Assembly (NCBI RefSeq): GCF_903181435.1
Contig: NZ_CAEUHO010000001.1
Span: forward strand, 434,001 to 498,000
Source: Bacteroides acidifaciens
Lineage (GTDB): Bacteria; Bacteroidota; Bacteroidia; Bacteroidales; Bacteroidaceae
Length of the DNA: 64,000 nt
Reading direction: 5' to 3'
Position 1 is the stretch's first letter; every line of letters begins with the position of its first letter. Made by a program: the position numbers and the translations under genes. The notes under the pieces are model-generated. The model was not told the DNA's origin and did not search any database. It saw nothing but the letters and a program-made list of their open reading frames with translations. Shown in pieces: positions 36,341 to 44,773 of the stretch.

Positions 36341-37153
36341 CTCAGTTGTAATTCTTGGGGGATTTGATTCGGGACACAGTCATATCCCTAAGAATTTATT
36401 CATTCCTGCACATATTTGAATTAAATACTACATGGTGAAAAACATCTATCATAAGTATCATTCATTTTAATAATCTTTTTATTATCAAAAGAATAGGTAT
36501 GATAGATAGCTTTAAAAAAATGTATCTATCATACTTTTACCAGCAAAAATAGGTTATCTATCATCAACAAAATAGCCGAATAAAGGTCCTATATAGATAA
36601 GATAGCTTGTTTTTGTTGCAATGAACCTGTATAAATCCGATGATCATGGCTTAATAATCCAACTTTAACGGTGATAAGTTTATAGTCCACGTATGTAGGC
36701 CGTACAGCCTACATACGTAAACCGTACAGCCTACGTATGCGGGCTATATAGCCTGCATACGTGGGCTATAGAAACATCACCGCTCCCAATAGATTATTAA
36801 GCTGTCATATACAGGTTGTCGTCCTATAAAACGTGCATTCTTATGCCTTTAAATGGGTAATCTCACCTAATACTACACTAAAATAGACAAAGTATAGGCA
36901 TGATAGATAGCTGCTTTTTGTAATAAAAGTATGATAGATACCTTTTTAAAAAGCTATCTATCATACTTATTCTTTTGATAATGAGTGGACTATTAAAATG
37001 AATGATACTTATGATAGATGTTTTTTCACTATGTAGTATTTAATTCAAATCCGCATCGATAATTGGATTTTTGATTCATTTCGTACCGAGAATGAATCTT
37101 TTTTTAAGGATGTGATTGCCCAGAATCAAATCCCCCAAGTTTTCAGACTGAGC
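36340..37153. repeat. Giant imperfect palindrome (~814 bp), non-coding
   Basis: The two halves are inverted copies with the centre near 36747. Matching blocks include GCTCAGT and CTTGGGGGATTTGATTC at both ends (36353 and ~37137), TTTGAATTAAATACTACAT (36415 and 37050), ATCTATCATAAGTATCATTC, TATCAAAAGAATA and GCTTAATAATC nearer the middle. Inside each arm GTATGATAGATA and TATCTATCATAC make a further 12-bp hairpin (36497-36534; 36929-36966). No gene is encoded. The left end coincides with truncation of a response regulator. This resembles a fold-back/MITE-like element; no clear target duplication is seen. Confidence 0.85.
36691..36778. repeat. Four 22-bp units at the palindrome centre
   Basis: Units start at 36691, 36713, 36735 and 36757, alternating GTATG(T/C) and ATACGT beginnings with GCCTAC/GCCTGC ends. 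Each pair folds: ACGTATGTAGGC/GCCTACATACGT (12 bp perfect) and ACGTATGCGGGCT/AGCCTGCATACGT (one G-T). The fourth unit is only partly conserved. The period equals that of the array at 26628-26691. Confidence 0.75.
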
Positions 37154-37181
37154 CAATTTGCATATAGTATATATAAAAGAA

Positions 37182-37213
37182 AACCCATTGAAATGACTGA
37201 ATTTCAATGGGTT
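37182..37213 (-). terminator. Terminator of the tRNA-Phe transcript
   Basis: AACCCATTGAAAT and ATTTCAATGGGTT form a perfect 13-bp stem; on the minus strand it is followed by TTTTCTTTT. It sits 24 bp downstream of the tRNA 3' end. Confidence 0.8.
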
Positions 37214-37236
37214 CTGAGAAATTACCGAATCGATAG

Positions 37237-37309
37237 TGGTGCCACCAGGAATCGAACCGGGGACACAAGGATTTTCAGTCCTTTGCTCTACCAACTGAGC
37301 TATGGCACC
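37237..37309 (-). tRNA. tRNA-Phe (GAA)
   Basis: The minus strand folds into a cloverleaf of 73 nt: acceptor GGTGCCA/TGGCACC, D arm AGCTCAGTTGGTAGAGC, anticodon arm AGGACTGAAAATCCT with anticodon GAA, and T arm GGTTCGATTCC. The discriminator is A, and CCA is not encoded. It has its own promoter and terminator. Confidence 0.95.
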
Positions 37310-37346
37310 TTGTGTTGTTCGGTCCGGTAATATCTCTTTTGCGGTT

Positions 37347-37378
37347 GCAAAGGTAGTGAAACTTTTGGATTCTGCAAG
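37347..37378 (-). promoter_or_regulatory. tRNA-Phe promoter
   Basis: On the minus strand TACCTTTG (37355-37348, then C) is an exact -7 match, with CTTG (37378-37375) 19 bp upstream as -33. The spacing to the tRNA 5' end is about 38 bp. Confidence 0.75.
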
Positions 37379-37468
37379 TTTTTTGGAAATAAAAAACACT
37401 GATAAAAAGCTAGTTGGCTTATTATCAGTGTTGTATGGAATAAAATAATTTCAAGTATATAATGAAAT

Positions 37469-38506
37469 CTATTGTTTATCTTCCTTCAATGGATTCCATC
37501 CTTGTGCTTTTAATTCGAATTCTTGTCCGTCACGGGTAATTAATGCACAGCCAAGTTCGGGTTTGGTGATATGTCCGATGAGGCGCACTCCTTCCATTTG
37601 TGATACTTTCTCATGATCGGCGATAGAAACAGTAAAGAGTAGCTCATAATCTTCTCCGCCATTCAAGGCGCAAGTCGTCAGATTCATGTTAAACTCTTCA
37701 GCCATAACAGCCGTCTGGTAATCGATTGGAATATGTTCTTCGTACACGCGGCAACCGGCATTGCTTTGTTTGCAGATATGCATCAATTCTGATGACAGAC
37801 CGTCAGATATGTCCATCATAGAGGTTGGAACAATATTGGCGGCAGCTAGTTTCTCAATGATATCCTTACGTGCTTCCGGTTTTAACTGGCGTTCTAACAA
37901 GTATTCTTTGCCGGTAAAGTCCGGTTGAATGTCTTTATCACCTTTTAGTACGACTTTCTCACGTTCCAATAGTTGTAAACCCATATAGGATGCTCCCAGA
38001 TCACCGCTGACGCAGATAAGGTCGGTTTCTTTTGCTCCATTACGGTAAACCACTTTATCCTTATCAGCATCGCCGATACAAGTGATGCTGATAGCAAGCC
38101 CTGTAAGGGAGGAAGTTGTATCACCTCCCACAATGTCGACATTATATTGCTGGCAAGCCAGGCGGATACCGGAATAAAGCTCGTCCATATCTTCTACGCT
38201 GAAACGTTTGGAAAGGCCAAGAGATACTGTAATCTGCCGGGGAGTGCCGTTCATGGCATAAATATCGGAGAAATTAACGACTGCTGATTTATATCCCAAA
38301 TGTTTCAAGGGAACATAAGTCAGATCAAAATGTACACCTTCCATAAGCAGGTCGGTTGTTACCAATACTTGCTTTTCTGAAGGGTAGGAGAGAACGGCGG
38401 CATCGTCGCCCACTCCATATTTACTGGATTCATTTTCTAGTTTGATTCCCTCGGTGAGGCGGTCAATCAGACCAAACTCACCGAGAGATGCTATTTCAGT
38501 TCTCAT
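37469..38506 (-). CDS. thiL: Thiamine-monophosphate kinase
   Basis: A 345-residue ThiL, which phosphorylates thiamine monophosphate to the active cofactor thiamine diphosphate. Motifs are YGVGDDAAVLSYP (metal-binding Asp), TTDLLMEGVHFDL, VNFSDIYAMNGTPRQ, VGGDTTSS and DISDGLSSELMHI. An in-frame GTG at 38530 exists, but the ATG at 38506 gives the family-like start MRTEIASLGEFGLID; it begins 16 bp after the PNP stop. It is the last gene of the sppA-lpxK-PNP-thiL cluster. Confidence 0.93.
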   Translation of the reverse strand: MRTEIASLGEFGLIDRLTEGIKLENESSKYGVGDDAAVLSYPSEKQVLVTTDLLMEGVHFDLTYVPLKHLGYKSAVVNFSDIYAMNGTPRQITVSLGLSKRFSVEDMDELYSGIRLACQQYNVDIVGGDTTSSLTGLAISITCIGDADKDKVVYRNGAKETDLICVSGDLGASYMGLQLLEREKVVLKGDKDIQPDFTGKEYLLERQLKPEARKDIIEKLAAANIVPTSMMDISDGLSSELMHICKQSNAGCRVYEEHIPIDYQTAVMAEEFNMNLTTCALNGGEDYELLFTVSIADHEKVSQMEGVRLIGHITKPELGCALITRDGQEFELKAQGWNPLKEDKQ

Positions 38507-38522
38507 AAATCGGGGTGATTGT

Positions 38523-39332
38523 TTAGGCACGGTTGATAAGTTCGCGCATGATCGTTGTCATTTTCGGTTGAGCGGCGTCGGCTGCTTTCTGAACTTCTTC
38601 GTGCGTTACTTCTACGATTTTTCCTTCTACTCCCAAGTCGGTAATGACGGAAATACCAAATACTTTGATGCCACAATGGTTGGCTACAATTACTTCCGGA
38701 ACGGTAGACATACCGACAGCGTCGGCGCCAAGGATATGGAATAGTTTATATTCGGCAGGAGTTTCGAAAGTAGGACCTTGTGTACCGATATACACTCCGT
38801 GTTGTACTTTGATTCCTTTTTCTTTGGCAATCTCGTCAGCTTTACGAATCAGTTCCTTGCTGTATGCTTCGCTCATGTCCGGGAAACGAGGACCATAAGG
38901 GATATTTTTTCCACGAAGTGGATGTTCGGGGAAATAGTTGATATGGTCGGTGATAATCATCAAGTCGCCGATTTCAAAGTCTGCATTCGTACCGCCGCTG
39001 GCATTGGATACAAACAAGGTCTTGATTCCCAATTCGCGCATCACACGTACAGGGAAAGTCACTTCTTTCATCGAATAGCCCTCGTAATAGTGGAAGCGTC
39101 CTTGCATAGCCATGATATCCTTATTGCCTAATTTGCCGAAAATCAGCTTGCCGCTATGACCTTCGACGGTAGACACCGGGAAGTTCGGGATATCCGAATA
39201 CTTTATTTCATACTTCTCGGTGATTTCGTTTGCTAAACTGCCAAGTCCGGTGCCAAGAATGATGGCTGTTTCGGGACTAGTGTGCATCTTCTCTTTAAGA
39301 TAAGCTGCGGTTTCTTGTATTTTCTCTAACAT
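38523..39332 (-). CDS. Purine nucleoside phosphorylase (trimeric, PNP-I type)
   Basis: A 269-residue phosphorylase that splits inosine and guanosine with phosphate. Signatures: ILGTGLGSLANEI, VEGHSGKLIFG (phosphate loop), MQGRFHYYEGYS, NASGGTNADFEIGDLM, TQGPTFETPAE and AVGMSTVPEVIVANHCG with the base-contacting Glu/Asn. The ATG at 39332 is chosen; it overlaps the lpxK 3' end by 38 bp, so translation is probably coupled. The gene name could be punA or deoD-like; I leave it open. Confidence 0.93.
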   Translation of the reverse strand: MLEKIQETAAYLKEKMHTSPETAIILGTGLGSLANEITEKYEIKYSDIPNFPVSTVEGHSGKLIFGKLGNKDIMAMQGRFHYYEGYSMKEVTFPVRVMRELGIKTLFVSNASGGTNADFEIGDLMIITDHINYFPEHPLRGKNIPYGPRFPDMSEAYSKELIRKADEIAKEKGIKVQHGVYIGTQGPTFETPAEYKLFHILGADAVGMSTVPEVIVANHCGIKVFGISVITDLGVEGKIVEVTHEEVQKAADAAQPKMTTIMRELINRA

Positions 39333-40425
39333 AGTCAATAATATGTTGGTTAAATTTATCTTGTTGATTTTGTAATATCTCTATTTCAATAGGTAAAGCA
39401 TAGATAAACGGTTTCAGTTCCTCGTCCAGTCCCGGATGGTTGACCAAGCGTGTCGCATCCTTCTCGGTGGTGATTATCAGTCGTTTTTCACCTGTTAATC
39501 GCTTGAATCGTTCCTTTATCTGTTGCATATCTTTGTGAGTGAAATCATGGTGGTCACTGAAAGATAACGTTTCTATTTGTTTTGCACAATCTTCCAGTCT
39601 TTCCAGGATAGGGGCAGGAGATGCAATGCCGGTAACTAACAATATATCGGTATCCGTTAGTGAAGATAAAGAAATGTCTTTGCTTGCCGGGATTACATTT
39701 GCGGCGGTTTCTTTAACTCCCTGTTGGAATACAGGTAGCAGATTCCCATAACGGAACGATGAGAAGAATAACTGCTGATACGGATAAAGGTTCAACCGTT
39801 TAGTAATAATATTGAAATCAATAGGTTTGATGTCCTGAGGACATTTGGTGACAATGACGATTTGTGCACGGTTCTTTCCACTGACCGGCTCACGCAAACG
39901 ACCAGCCGGAAGCAGTGTGTCGTCACAGAAAAGACGGTGGTAGTCCGTCAATAGAATACTTAGCCCGGGTTTGACATAGCGGTGTTGGAAGGCATCGTCC
40001 AGTAGAACAATATCTACTACGGGCTCTTTCAAAGCAAGCAGTCTCTCTATTCCATGGCAGCGGTTCTCGTCAACAGCCAACGTGACGGACGGGAACTTGG
40101 TGTACATCTGATAAGGTTCGTCACCAATTGTCTTGGCGGTACTTTGGGGAGTGGCGAGCATGTAGCCTTGTGTACGTCGTTTATATCCCCGGCTTAGTAC
40201 AGCCACCTGATATTTATCATGGAGCAACTTTATCAAATATTCGGTATGAGGAGTTTTGCCTGTTCCGCCTACAGCCAGGTTACCTACACTAATGACAGGG
40301 ACATCGAAACTCTTCGATCGGAACAATCCCCAATCAAAGAGTTTATTTCTCATTATTACCGCTGTTCCGTATAGCCACGAAACAGGATATAGCCATTTAT
40401 GTATCTTGAAAAAGTGCTCGTCCAT
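39295..40425 (-). CDS. lpxK: Tetraacyldisaccharide 4'-kinase
   Basis: A 376-residue LpxK that adds the 4'-phosphate of lipid A at the inner membrane. The N-terminal helix region (WLYPVSWLYGTAVIMRNKLF) is followed by the P-loop VISVGNLAVGGTGKTPH (~43-60), then VLSRGYKRRTQGY, TIGDEPYQMY, IVLLDDAFQHRYVKPGLSIL and the late DHHDFTHKDM. The length is normal for Bacteroidetes. It lies 10 bp after sppA and overlaps the PNP start. Confidence 0.95.
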   Translation of the reverse strand: MDEHFFKIHKWLYPVSWLYGTAVIMRNKLFDWGLFRSKSFDVPVISVGNLAVGGTGKTPHTEYLIKLLHDKYQVAVLSRGYKRRTQGYMLATPQSTAKTIGDEPYQMYTKFPSVTLAVDENRCHGIERLLALKEPVVDIVLLDDAFQHRYVKPGLSILLTDYHRLFCDDTLLPAGRLREPVSGKNRAQIVIVTKCPQDIKPIDFNIITKRLNLYPYQQLFFSSFRYGNLLPVFQQGVKETAANVIPASKDISLSSLTDTDILLVTGIASPAPILERLEDCAKQIETLSFSDHHDFTHKDMQQIKERFKRLTGEKRLIITTEKDATRLVNHPGLDEELKPFIYALPIEIEILQNQQDKFNQHIIDYVRENTRNRSLS

Positions 40426-40435
40426 GCAATACGTT

Positions 40436-42214
40436 TTATTTAATATTCAATTCGAATGGAATACGTGCCTGAATCATGGATTGTTCTTTTAAGTTTTTCA
40501 GTAAGCCGAATTGTTGGTAATACTCGCCTAATTTACTTTTCAGAAGTTGTGATTCTACATAATTGGTCGGCTTTGCGTCGAATAGAGAAGACAGGAAATC
40601 CTGCTTGGCAGGATAGGATACTATTGTATACCCTTCAATACCTGCTTTGGCTACGGCAATATCCAATGCCTTGTCAATGCCTCCTAACTCGTCTACTAAT
40701 CCTAATTCTTTGGCCGTTTCACCAGTCCACACACGTCCTTCGGCAATCTTTTCGATTGCTTCCTTTGTCATATGGCGTCCTTCGGCACATCTGCCTACAA
40801 ATGTGTCATATCCCTGGGTAATCATCATTTGTAATAATGACTTCTCACCCTCATTGAAAGGACGCATAATATTTCCGAAATCTGAATATTTGTTGGTTTT
40901 TACCACATCATATGTCAGACCTATTTTCTCTGTTAATTCTTTGACATTCGGAATCATTCCGAAGATGCCGATAGAGCCGGTCAGCGTTGTAGGTTCCGCA
41001 ACAATCGTATCGGCTACACAAGAGATATAATAACCGCCTGACGCTGCATAATCGCCCATGGAAACGATGACGGGCTTTTTAGCTTTCAATTCTTTCACTG
41101 CGTGCCAGATTTGTTCCGAAGCAAAAGCACTTCCGCCCGGAGAATTAACACGGAGTACCACAGCTTTCACATCGTCATCTTCTTGCAATTTACGTAAATC
41201 GCGGCTCACTTTGGGACCTACGATACCTTCTTCGGAAGCAGAGGAACTGGGATAATCTGTGATTTCACCGGATGCATAGTAAACGGCAACGATATTACCG
41301 CTTTTATCTTTGGGCACATTTTTTTTCACATTAATCATATCTGCCAGCTCTACTATGGGCAGACGGTCGTCTTTATCTATTTCCACCATCTGCTTGAGAT
41401 AGTTGCGTACGTCATTGCGATAAATCAGCGTATCGGCCAATCCGCATTTCACGCTTTCTTCTGCCGGGTAGAACATTAACATACGGTCTGCATAAGCATT
41501 GAGAGAATCGACCGGAAGACTACGGCTGGCCGCTACACCTTCCGTCACTTGTCCCCAGATGGAGTTGATGAAAACTGTAACCTGTTCGCGGTTGGCCGGA
41601 CTCATTTCAGTAGCAATGAACGGCTCGACGGCAGATTTGTAGGTTCCTACCTTGAATACTTGCATTTCCACGCCGATTTTCTGAAGCAGATCCTTGTAGA
41701 AGAGAGGAGCGGAAGCGATACCACGCCATTCGATCATACCTTTGGGATTAAGTAATACTTTATCAGCTACACTGGACAGATAATAAAGCCCTTGAGTATA
41801 AGAGTCACCATAGGCAATGATGAATTTTCCGCTTTCCTTAAAATCCAATAACGCATTACGTATCTCCTGTAAGGAAGCGTAGGATGCGCCCAATGAACTA
41901 GCCTGCAAATAAATCCCTTTGATATTTTCGTTCTCTTTGGCTTTCTTGATGGATGAAAGAATGTCGTCCAGCCCGTATGTGTTAGACCCGTCATCGAATA
42001 ACTGTGATAAAATGCCTAACGGATCCTCTTGTGTACGTTCCACCAACGTACCGTTCAAATCGAGCATCATTACAGAATTCTTTTTTACTATTGTTTCTGT
42101 ATCCGAGGCAGACATGATACCTACCAGCGTTACCATGCTGATAATAAATAATACAATACTTGACAAAATGATACCTGTCACTGTGGCAAGTGTGAATTTC
42201 AAGAAATCTTTCAT
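40436..42214 (-). CDS. sppA: Signal peptide peptidase SppA, 67K type
   Basis: A 592-residue membrane-anchored serine protease that degrades cleaved signal peptides. One N-terminal membrane helix (residues ~8-34) anchors two tandem S49 domains. The catalytic Lys193 is in VGTYKSAVEPF of the first domain and Ser392 in GDYAASGGYYIS of the second, the usual Lys-Ser dyad of the long form. LRVNSPGGSAFASE and TGSIGIFGMIPN are typical. It is the first gene of the minus-strand cluster; a candidate promoter lies at 42256-42288. Confidence 0.95.
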   Translation of the reverse strand: MKDFLKFTLATVTGIILSSIVLFIISMVTLVGIMSASDTETIVKKNSVMMLDLNGTLVERTQEDPLGILSQLFDDGSNTYGLDDILSSIKKAKENENIKGIYLQASSLGASYASLQEIRNALLDFKESGKFIIAYGDSYTQGLYYLSSVADKVLLNPKGMIEWRGIASAPLFYKDLLQKIGVEMQVFKVGTYKSAVEPFIATEMSPANREQVTVFINSIWGQVTEGVAASRSLPVDSLNAYADRMLMFYPAEESVKCGLADTLIYRNDVRNYLKQMVEIDKDDRLPIVELADMINVKKNVPKDKSGNIVAVYYASGEITDYPSSSASEEGIVGPKVSRDLRKLQEDDDVKAVVLRVNSPGGSAFASEQIWHAVKELKAKKPVIVSMGDYAASGGYYISCVADTIVAEPTTLTGSIGIFGMIPNVKELTEKIGLTYDVVKTNKYSDFGNIMRPFNEGEKSLLQMMITQGYDTFVGRCAEGRHMTKEAIEKIAEGRVWTGETAKELGLVDELGGIDKALDIAVAKAGIEGYTIVSYPAKQDFLSSLFDAKPTNYVESQLLKSKLGEYYQQFGLLKNLKEQSMIQARIPFELNIK

Positions 42215-42255
42215 TGTACTTATTGTTTTTTTGCGCTAGCTTGTTATTAAGCTAA

Positions 42256-42288
42256 CAAAGATAAATAATTGAGTTGATATTTATTCAA
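42256..42288 (-). promoter_or_regulatory. Candidate sppA promoter
   Basis: On the minus strand TATCTTTG (42263-42256) matches the -7 box; TTG (42288-42286) lies 22 bp upstream. The -7 box is about 42 bp before the sppA start. Confidence 0.5.
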
Positions 42289-42379
42289 TAAGTCGTACGA
42301 ATTTTTGTTTTATCACAATGAATCTGTATAAATCAGTGCTTCTTTCGTTTAATATTTAAGTATATTTGTCAATATACAC

Positions 42380-42411
42380 TTGTCTTAAATGGGAAGAAAT
42401 CTTTAATTTTG
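42380..42411 (+). promoter_or_regulatory. GH92 promoter
   Basis: TTG (42380-42382), 21-bp spacer and TAATTTTG (42404-42411) fit the Bacteroides promoter. The ATG follows 43 bp later. An adjacent dyad AGTATATT...AATATACT-like (42360-42380) could be an operator. Confidence 0.55.
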
Positions 42412-42454
42412 TGGCATGATTTACGATGCGACATTAACTTAACACTATATTTAC

Positions 42455-44650
42455 ATGAAAAGAAAAATCCCTTTGATGACTGCTGCTTTGGCAGGTTTAT
42501 TCTTTTATTCTTCCTGCACCCCGACAGAAAAAATGGAAATGCAGGATTATGCCCGATATGTTAATACTTTTATTGGCGCTGCTGATAACGGTCATACATT
42601 TCCCGGTGCGTGTTATCCTTTCGGAATGGTGCAGACTAGTCCCGTAACAGGTGCAGTCGGTTGGCGATACTGTTCTGAGTATGTTTATCAGGACACGTTG
42701 ATTTGGGGATTCACTCAGACCCATCTGAACGGAACAGGGTGCATGGATTTGGGTGATATCCTGGTGATGCCGGTAACAGGCACACGTGCCCGTGCATGGG
42801 ATGCTTATCGTAGTCACTTCTCAAAAGATAAAGAAGCCGCTACTCCGGGGTATTATACGGTTGAACTTTCAGACCCTCAGGTGAAAGCGGAACTGACTGC
42901 TTCCATTCATGCAGCCCTGCATCGTTACACTTATCATAAAGCCGATTCGGCTTCAGTCTTGATTGACTTGCAACATGGACCCGCATGGCGAGAAGAACAG
43001 TATCATTCGCAAGTGAACAGTTGCGAAGTAAACTGGGAAGATGCGCAGACACTGACCGGGCATGTCAATAATACCGTATGGGTGGATCAGGATTATTTCT
43101 TCGTAATGAAATTCAATCGTCCTGTCGTAGATTCTCTTTATCTTCCAATGGGAGAAACAGAAAAAGGAAAACGTATCGTTGCTACTTTCGACATGAAACC
43201 GGGTGAAGAACTGATGATGAAAGTTGCCCTTTCCACTACCAGCGTAGATGGAGCAAAGAAGAATCTGGAAGCCGAAATTCCTGCATGGGACTTTGACGGA
43301 GTGAAAACTGCCGTTCATAATGAATGGAATAATTATCTGAGCCGTATTGAAATAGACGGTACTGACGATGAAAAGACCAATTTCTATACTTGTTTTTATC
43401 ATGCGCTAATCCAGCCGAACCAGATTTCGGATGTAGACGGTATGTACCGTAACGCTGCCGACTCCATAGTGAAAACCGGAACAGGAACTTTCTATTCCAC
43501 CTTCTCTCTGTGGGATACCTATCGTGCCGCTCATCCGTTCTATACATTAGTGATTCCCGAACGTGTGGATGATTTTGTAAATTCGTTGATAGAGCAAGGT
43601 GAAGTACAGGGCTTCCTGCCTATCTGGGCATTATGGGGAAAAGAAAATTTCTGTATGATTGGCAATCACGGTGTATCAGTTATTGCTGAGGCCTATCGTA
43701 AGGGATTCCGTGGCTTTGATGCCGAACGTGCTTTCAATATGATAAAGAAAACTCAGACAGTCTCTCATCCGTTGAAGTCGAACTGGGAAGTTTATACAAA
43801 ATACGGATATTTCCCAACAGACCTGATAAAAGCGGAATCGGTATCTTCTACCCTGGAATCAGTGTATGATGATTATGCCGCTGCCGACATGGCACGCCGT
43901 ATGGGAAAAGAGGAAGATGCCGCTTATTTCTCAAAACGTGCGGATTATTATAAGAACCTCTTCGATTCGGAAACTCAATTTATGCGTCCGCGTAAGGCTG
44001 ACGGAACTTGGAAAGCTCCGTTTAATCCAAGTGCGTTGGGACATTCCGAAAGTATTGGCGGTGACTATACTGAGGGGAATGCATGGCAATATACCTGGCA
44101 TGTACAGCATGATGTGCCGGGATTAATCAGTCTGTTTGGTGGTGAAAAACCTTTCCTGAACAAGTTGGATTCTTTGTTCACAGTTAAGCTTGAAGGTGAA
44201 AGCCTGTCGGATGTGACAGGTTTGATCGGACAGTATGCCCACGGCAACGAACCGAGTCATCATGTCACTTATTTATATGCATTGGCCGGTCGTCCGGAAC
44301 GTACGCAAGAGTTGGTTCGTGAAATCTTCGATACCCAATACAAGAATAAACCCGACGGACTTTGTGGCAACGATGACTGTGGCCAGATGTCAGCCTGGTA
44401 TATGCTTAGCGCAATGGGATTCTATCCGGTAGATCCGGTGAGCGGGGAATATGTATTCGGTGCTCCTCAATTGCCGAAGATGGTATTGCATTTGGCTGAT
44501 GGAAAGACTTTCACGGTTATTGCAGAGAACTTGTCTAAAGAACATCTGTATGTGGATAGCATAACACTGAATGGAGAACCTTACACGAAGAACTCAATAT
44601 CACATGAAGATATTGTGAAAGGTGGAACGTTGGTGTATAAGATGAAGTAA
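42455..44650 (+). CDS. GH92 alpha-mannosidase lipoprotein
   Basis: A 731-residue lipoprotein (lipobox FYSSC, Cys 21). The GH92 signature is clear: N-terminal domain YVNTFIGAADNGHTFPGACY with PFGMVQTSPVTG, GFTQTHLNGTGC, then the (alpha/alpha)6 domain with SLWDTYRAAHPFYTLV, EGNAWQYTWHVQHD and GNDDCGQMSAWYMLSAMGFY. GH92 enzymes are Ca2+-dependent exo-alpha-mannosidases that invert configuration, acting on N-glycan or yeast mannans. The Asp pair in GNDDCGQ is the family's general-base region. It is transcribed from its own promoter toward the GH20 end of PUL2. Linkage specificity cannot be read. Confidence 0.95.
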   Translation: MKRKIPLMTAALAGLFFYSSCTPTEKMEMQDYARYVNTFIGAADNGHTFPGACYPFGMVQTSPVTGAVGWRYCSEYVYQDTLIWGFTQTHLNGTGCMDLGDILVMPVTGTRARAWDAYRSHFSKDKEAATPGYYTVELSDPQVKAELTASIHAALHRYTYHKADSASVLIDLQHGPAWREEQYHSQVNSCEVNWEDAQTLTGHVNNTVWVDQDYFFVMKFNRPVVDSLYLPMGETEKGKRIVATFDMKPGEELMMKVALSTTSVDGAKKNLEAEIPAWDFDGVKTAVHNEWNNYLSRIEIDGTDDEKTNFYTCFYHALIQPNQISDVDGMYRNAADSIVKTGTGTFYSTFSLWDTYRAAHPFYTLVIPERVDDFVNSLIEQGEVQGFLPIWALWGKENFCMIGNHGVSVIAEAYRKGFRGFDAERAFNMIKKTQTVSHPLKSNWEVYTKYGYFPTDLIKAESVSSTLESVYDDYAAADMARRMGKEEDAAYFSKRADYYKNLFDSETQFMRPRKADGTWKAPFNPSALGHSESIGGDYTEGNAWQYTWHVQHDVPGLISLFGGEKPFLNKLDSLFTVKLEGESLSDVTGLIGQYAHGNEPSHHVTYLYALAGRPERTQELVREIFDTQYKNKPDGLCGNDDCGQMSAWYMLSAMGFYPVDPVSGEYVFGAPQLPKMVLHLADGKTFTVIAENLSKEHLYVDSITLNGEPYTKNSISHEDIVKGGTLVYKMK

Positions 44651-44659
44651 TTCTCAAGT

Positions 44660-44701
44660 ATTCTCACTGCGATGAGAAAAAATACTCATCGCAGTGAGAA
44701 T
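44660..44701. terminator. Bidirectional terminator between GH92 and GH20
   Basis: ATTCTCACTGCGATGAG pairs perfectly with CTCATCGCAGTGAGAAT (17 bp) around an A-rich 8-nt loop. It sits between two converging genes, 9 bp after the GH92 stop. Confidence 0.7.
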
Positions 44702-44773
44702 TATCCTTTGTCAGAACATGTTGTGACGGCGCTTTTAGGATGACTTAAGAACGTTTTGAGCTTGTTTGGTATT

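Noticed and set aside
36691..36778. CRISPR array
   Set aside because: Units are contiguous without variable spacers and are self-complementary; no cas genes are near. It is a tandem repeat.
36340..37153. Invertible promoter segment (phase-variable switch)
   Set aside because: The inverted arms meet at the centre with no unique invertible segment or promoter between them, and no recombinase is adjacent. Inversion would change nothing.
38507..38530. GTG start of thiL at 38530
   Set aside because: It overlaps the PNP stop and adds eight residues (VPKQSPRF) without similarity to ThiL; the ATG at 38506 gives the family start.
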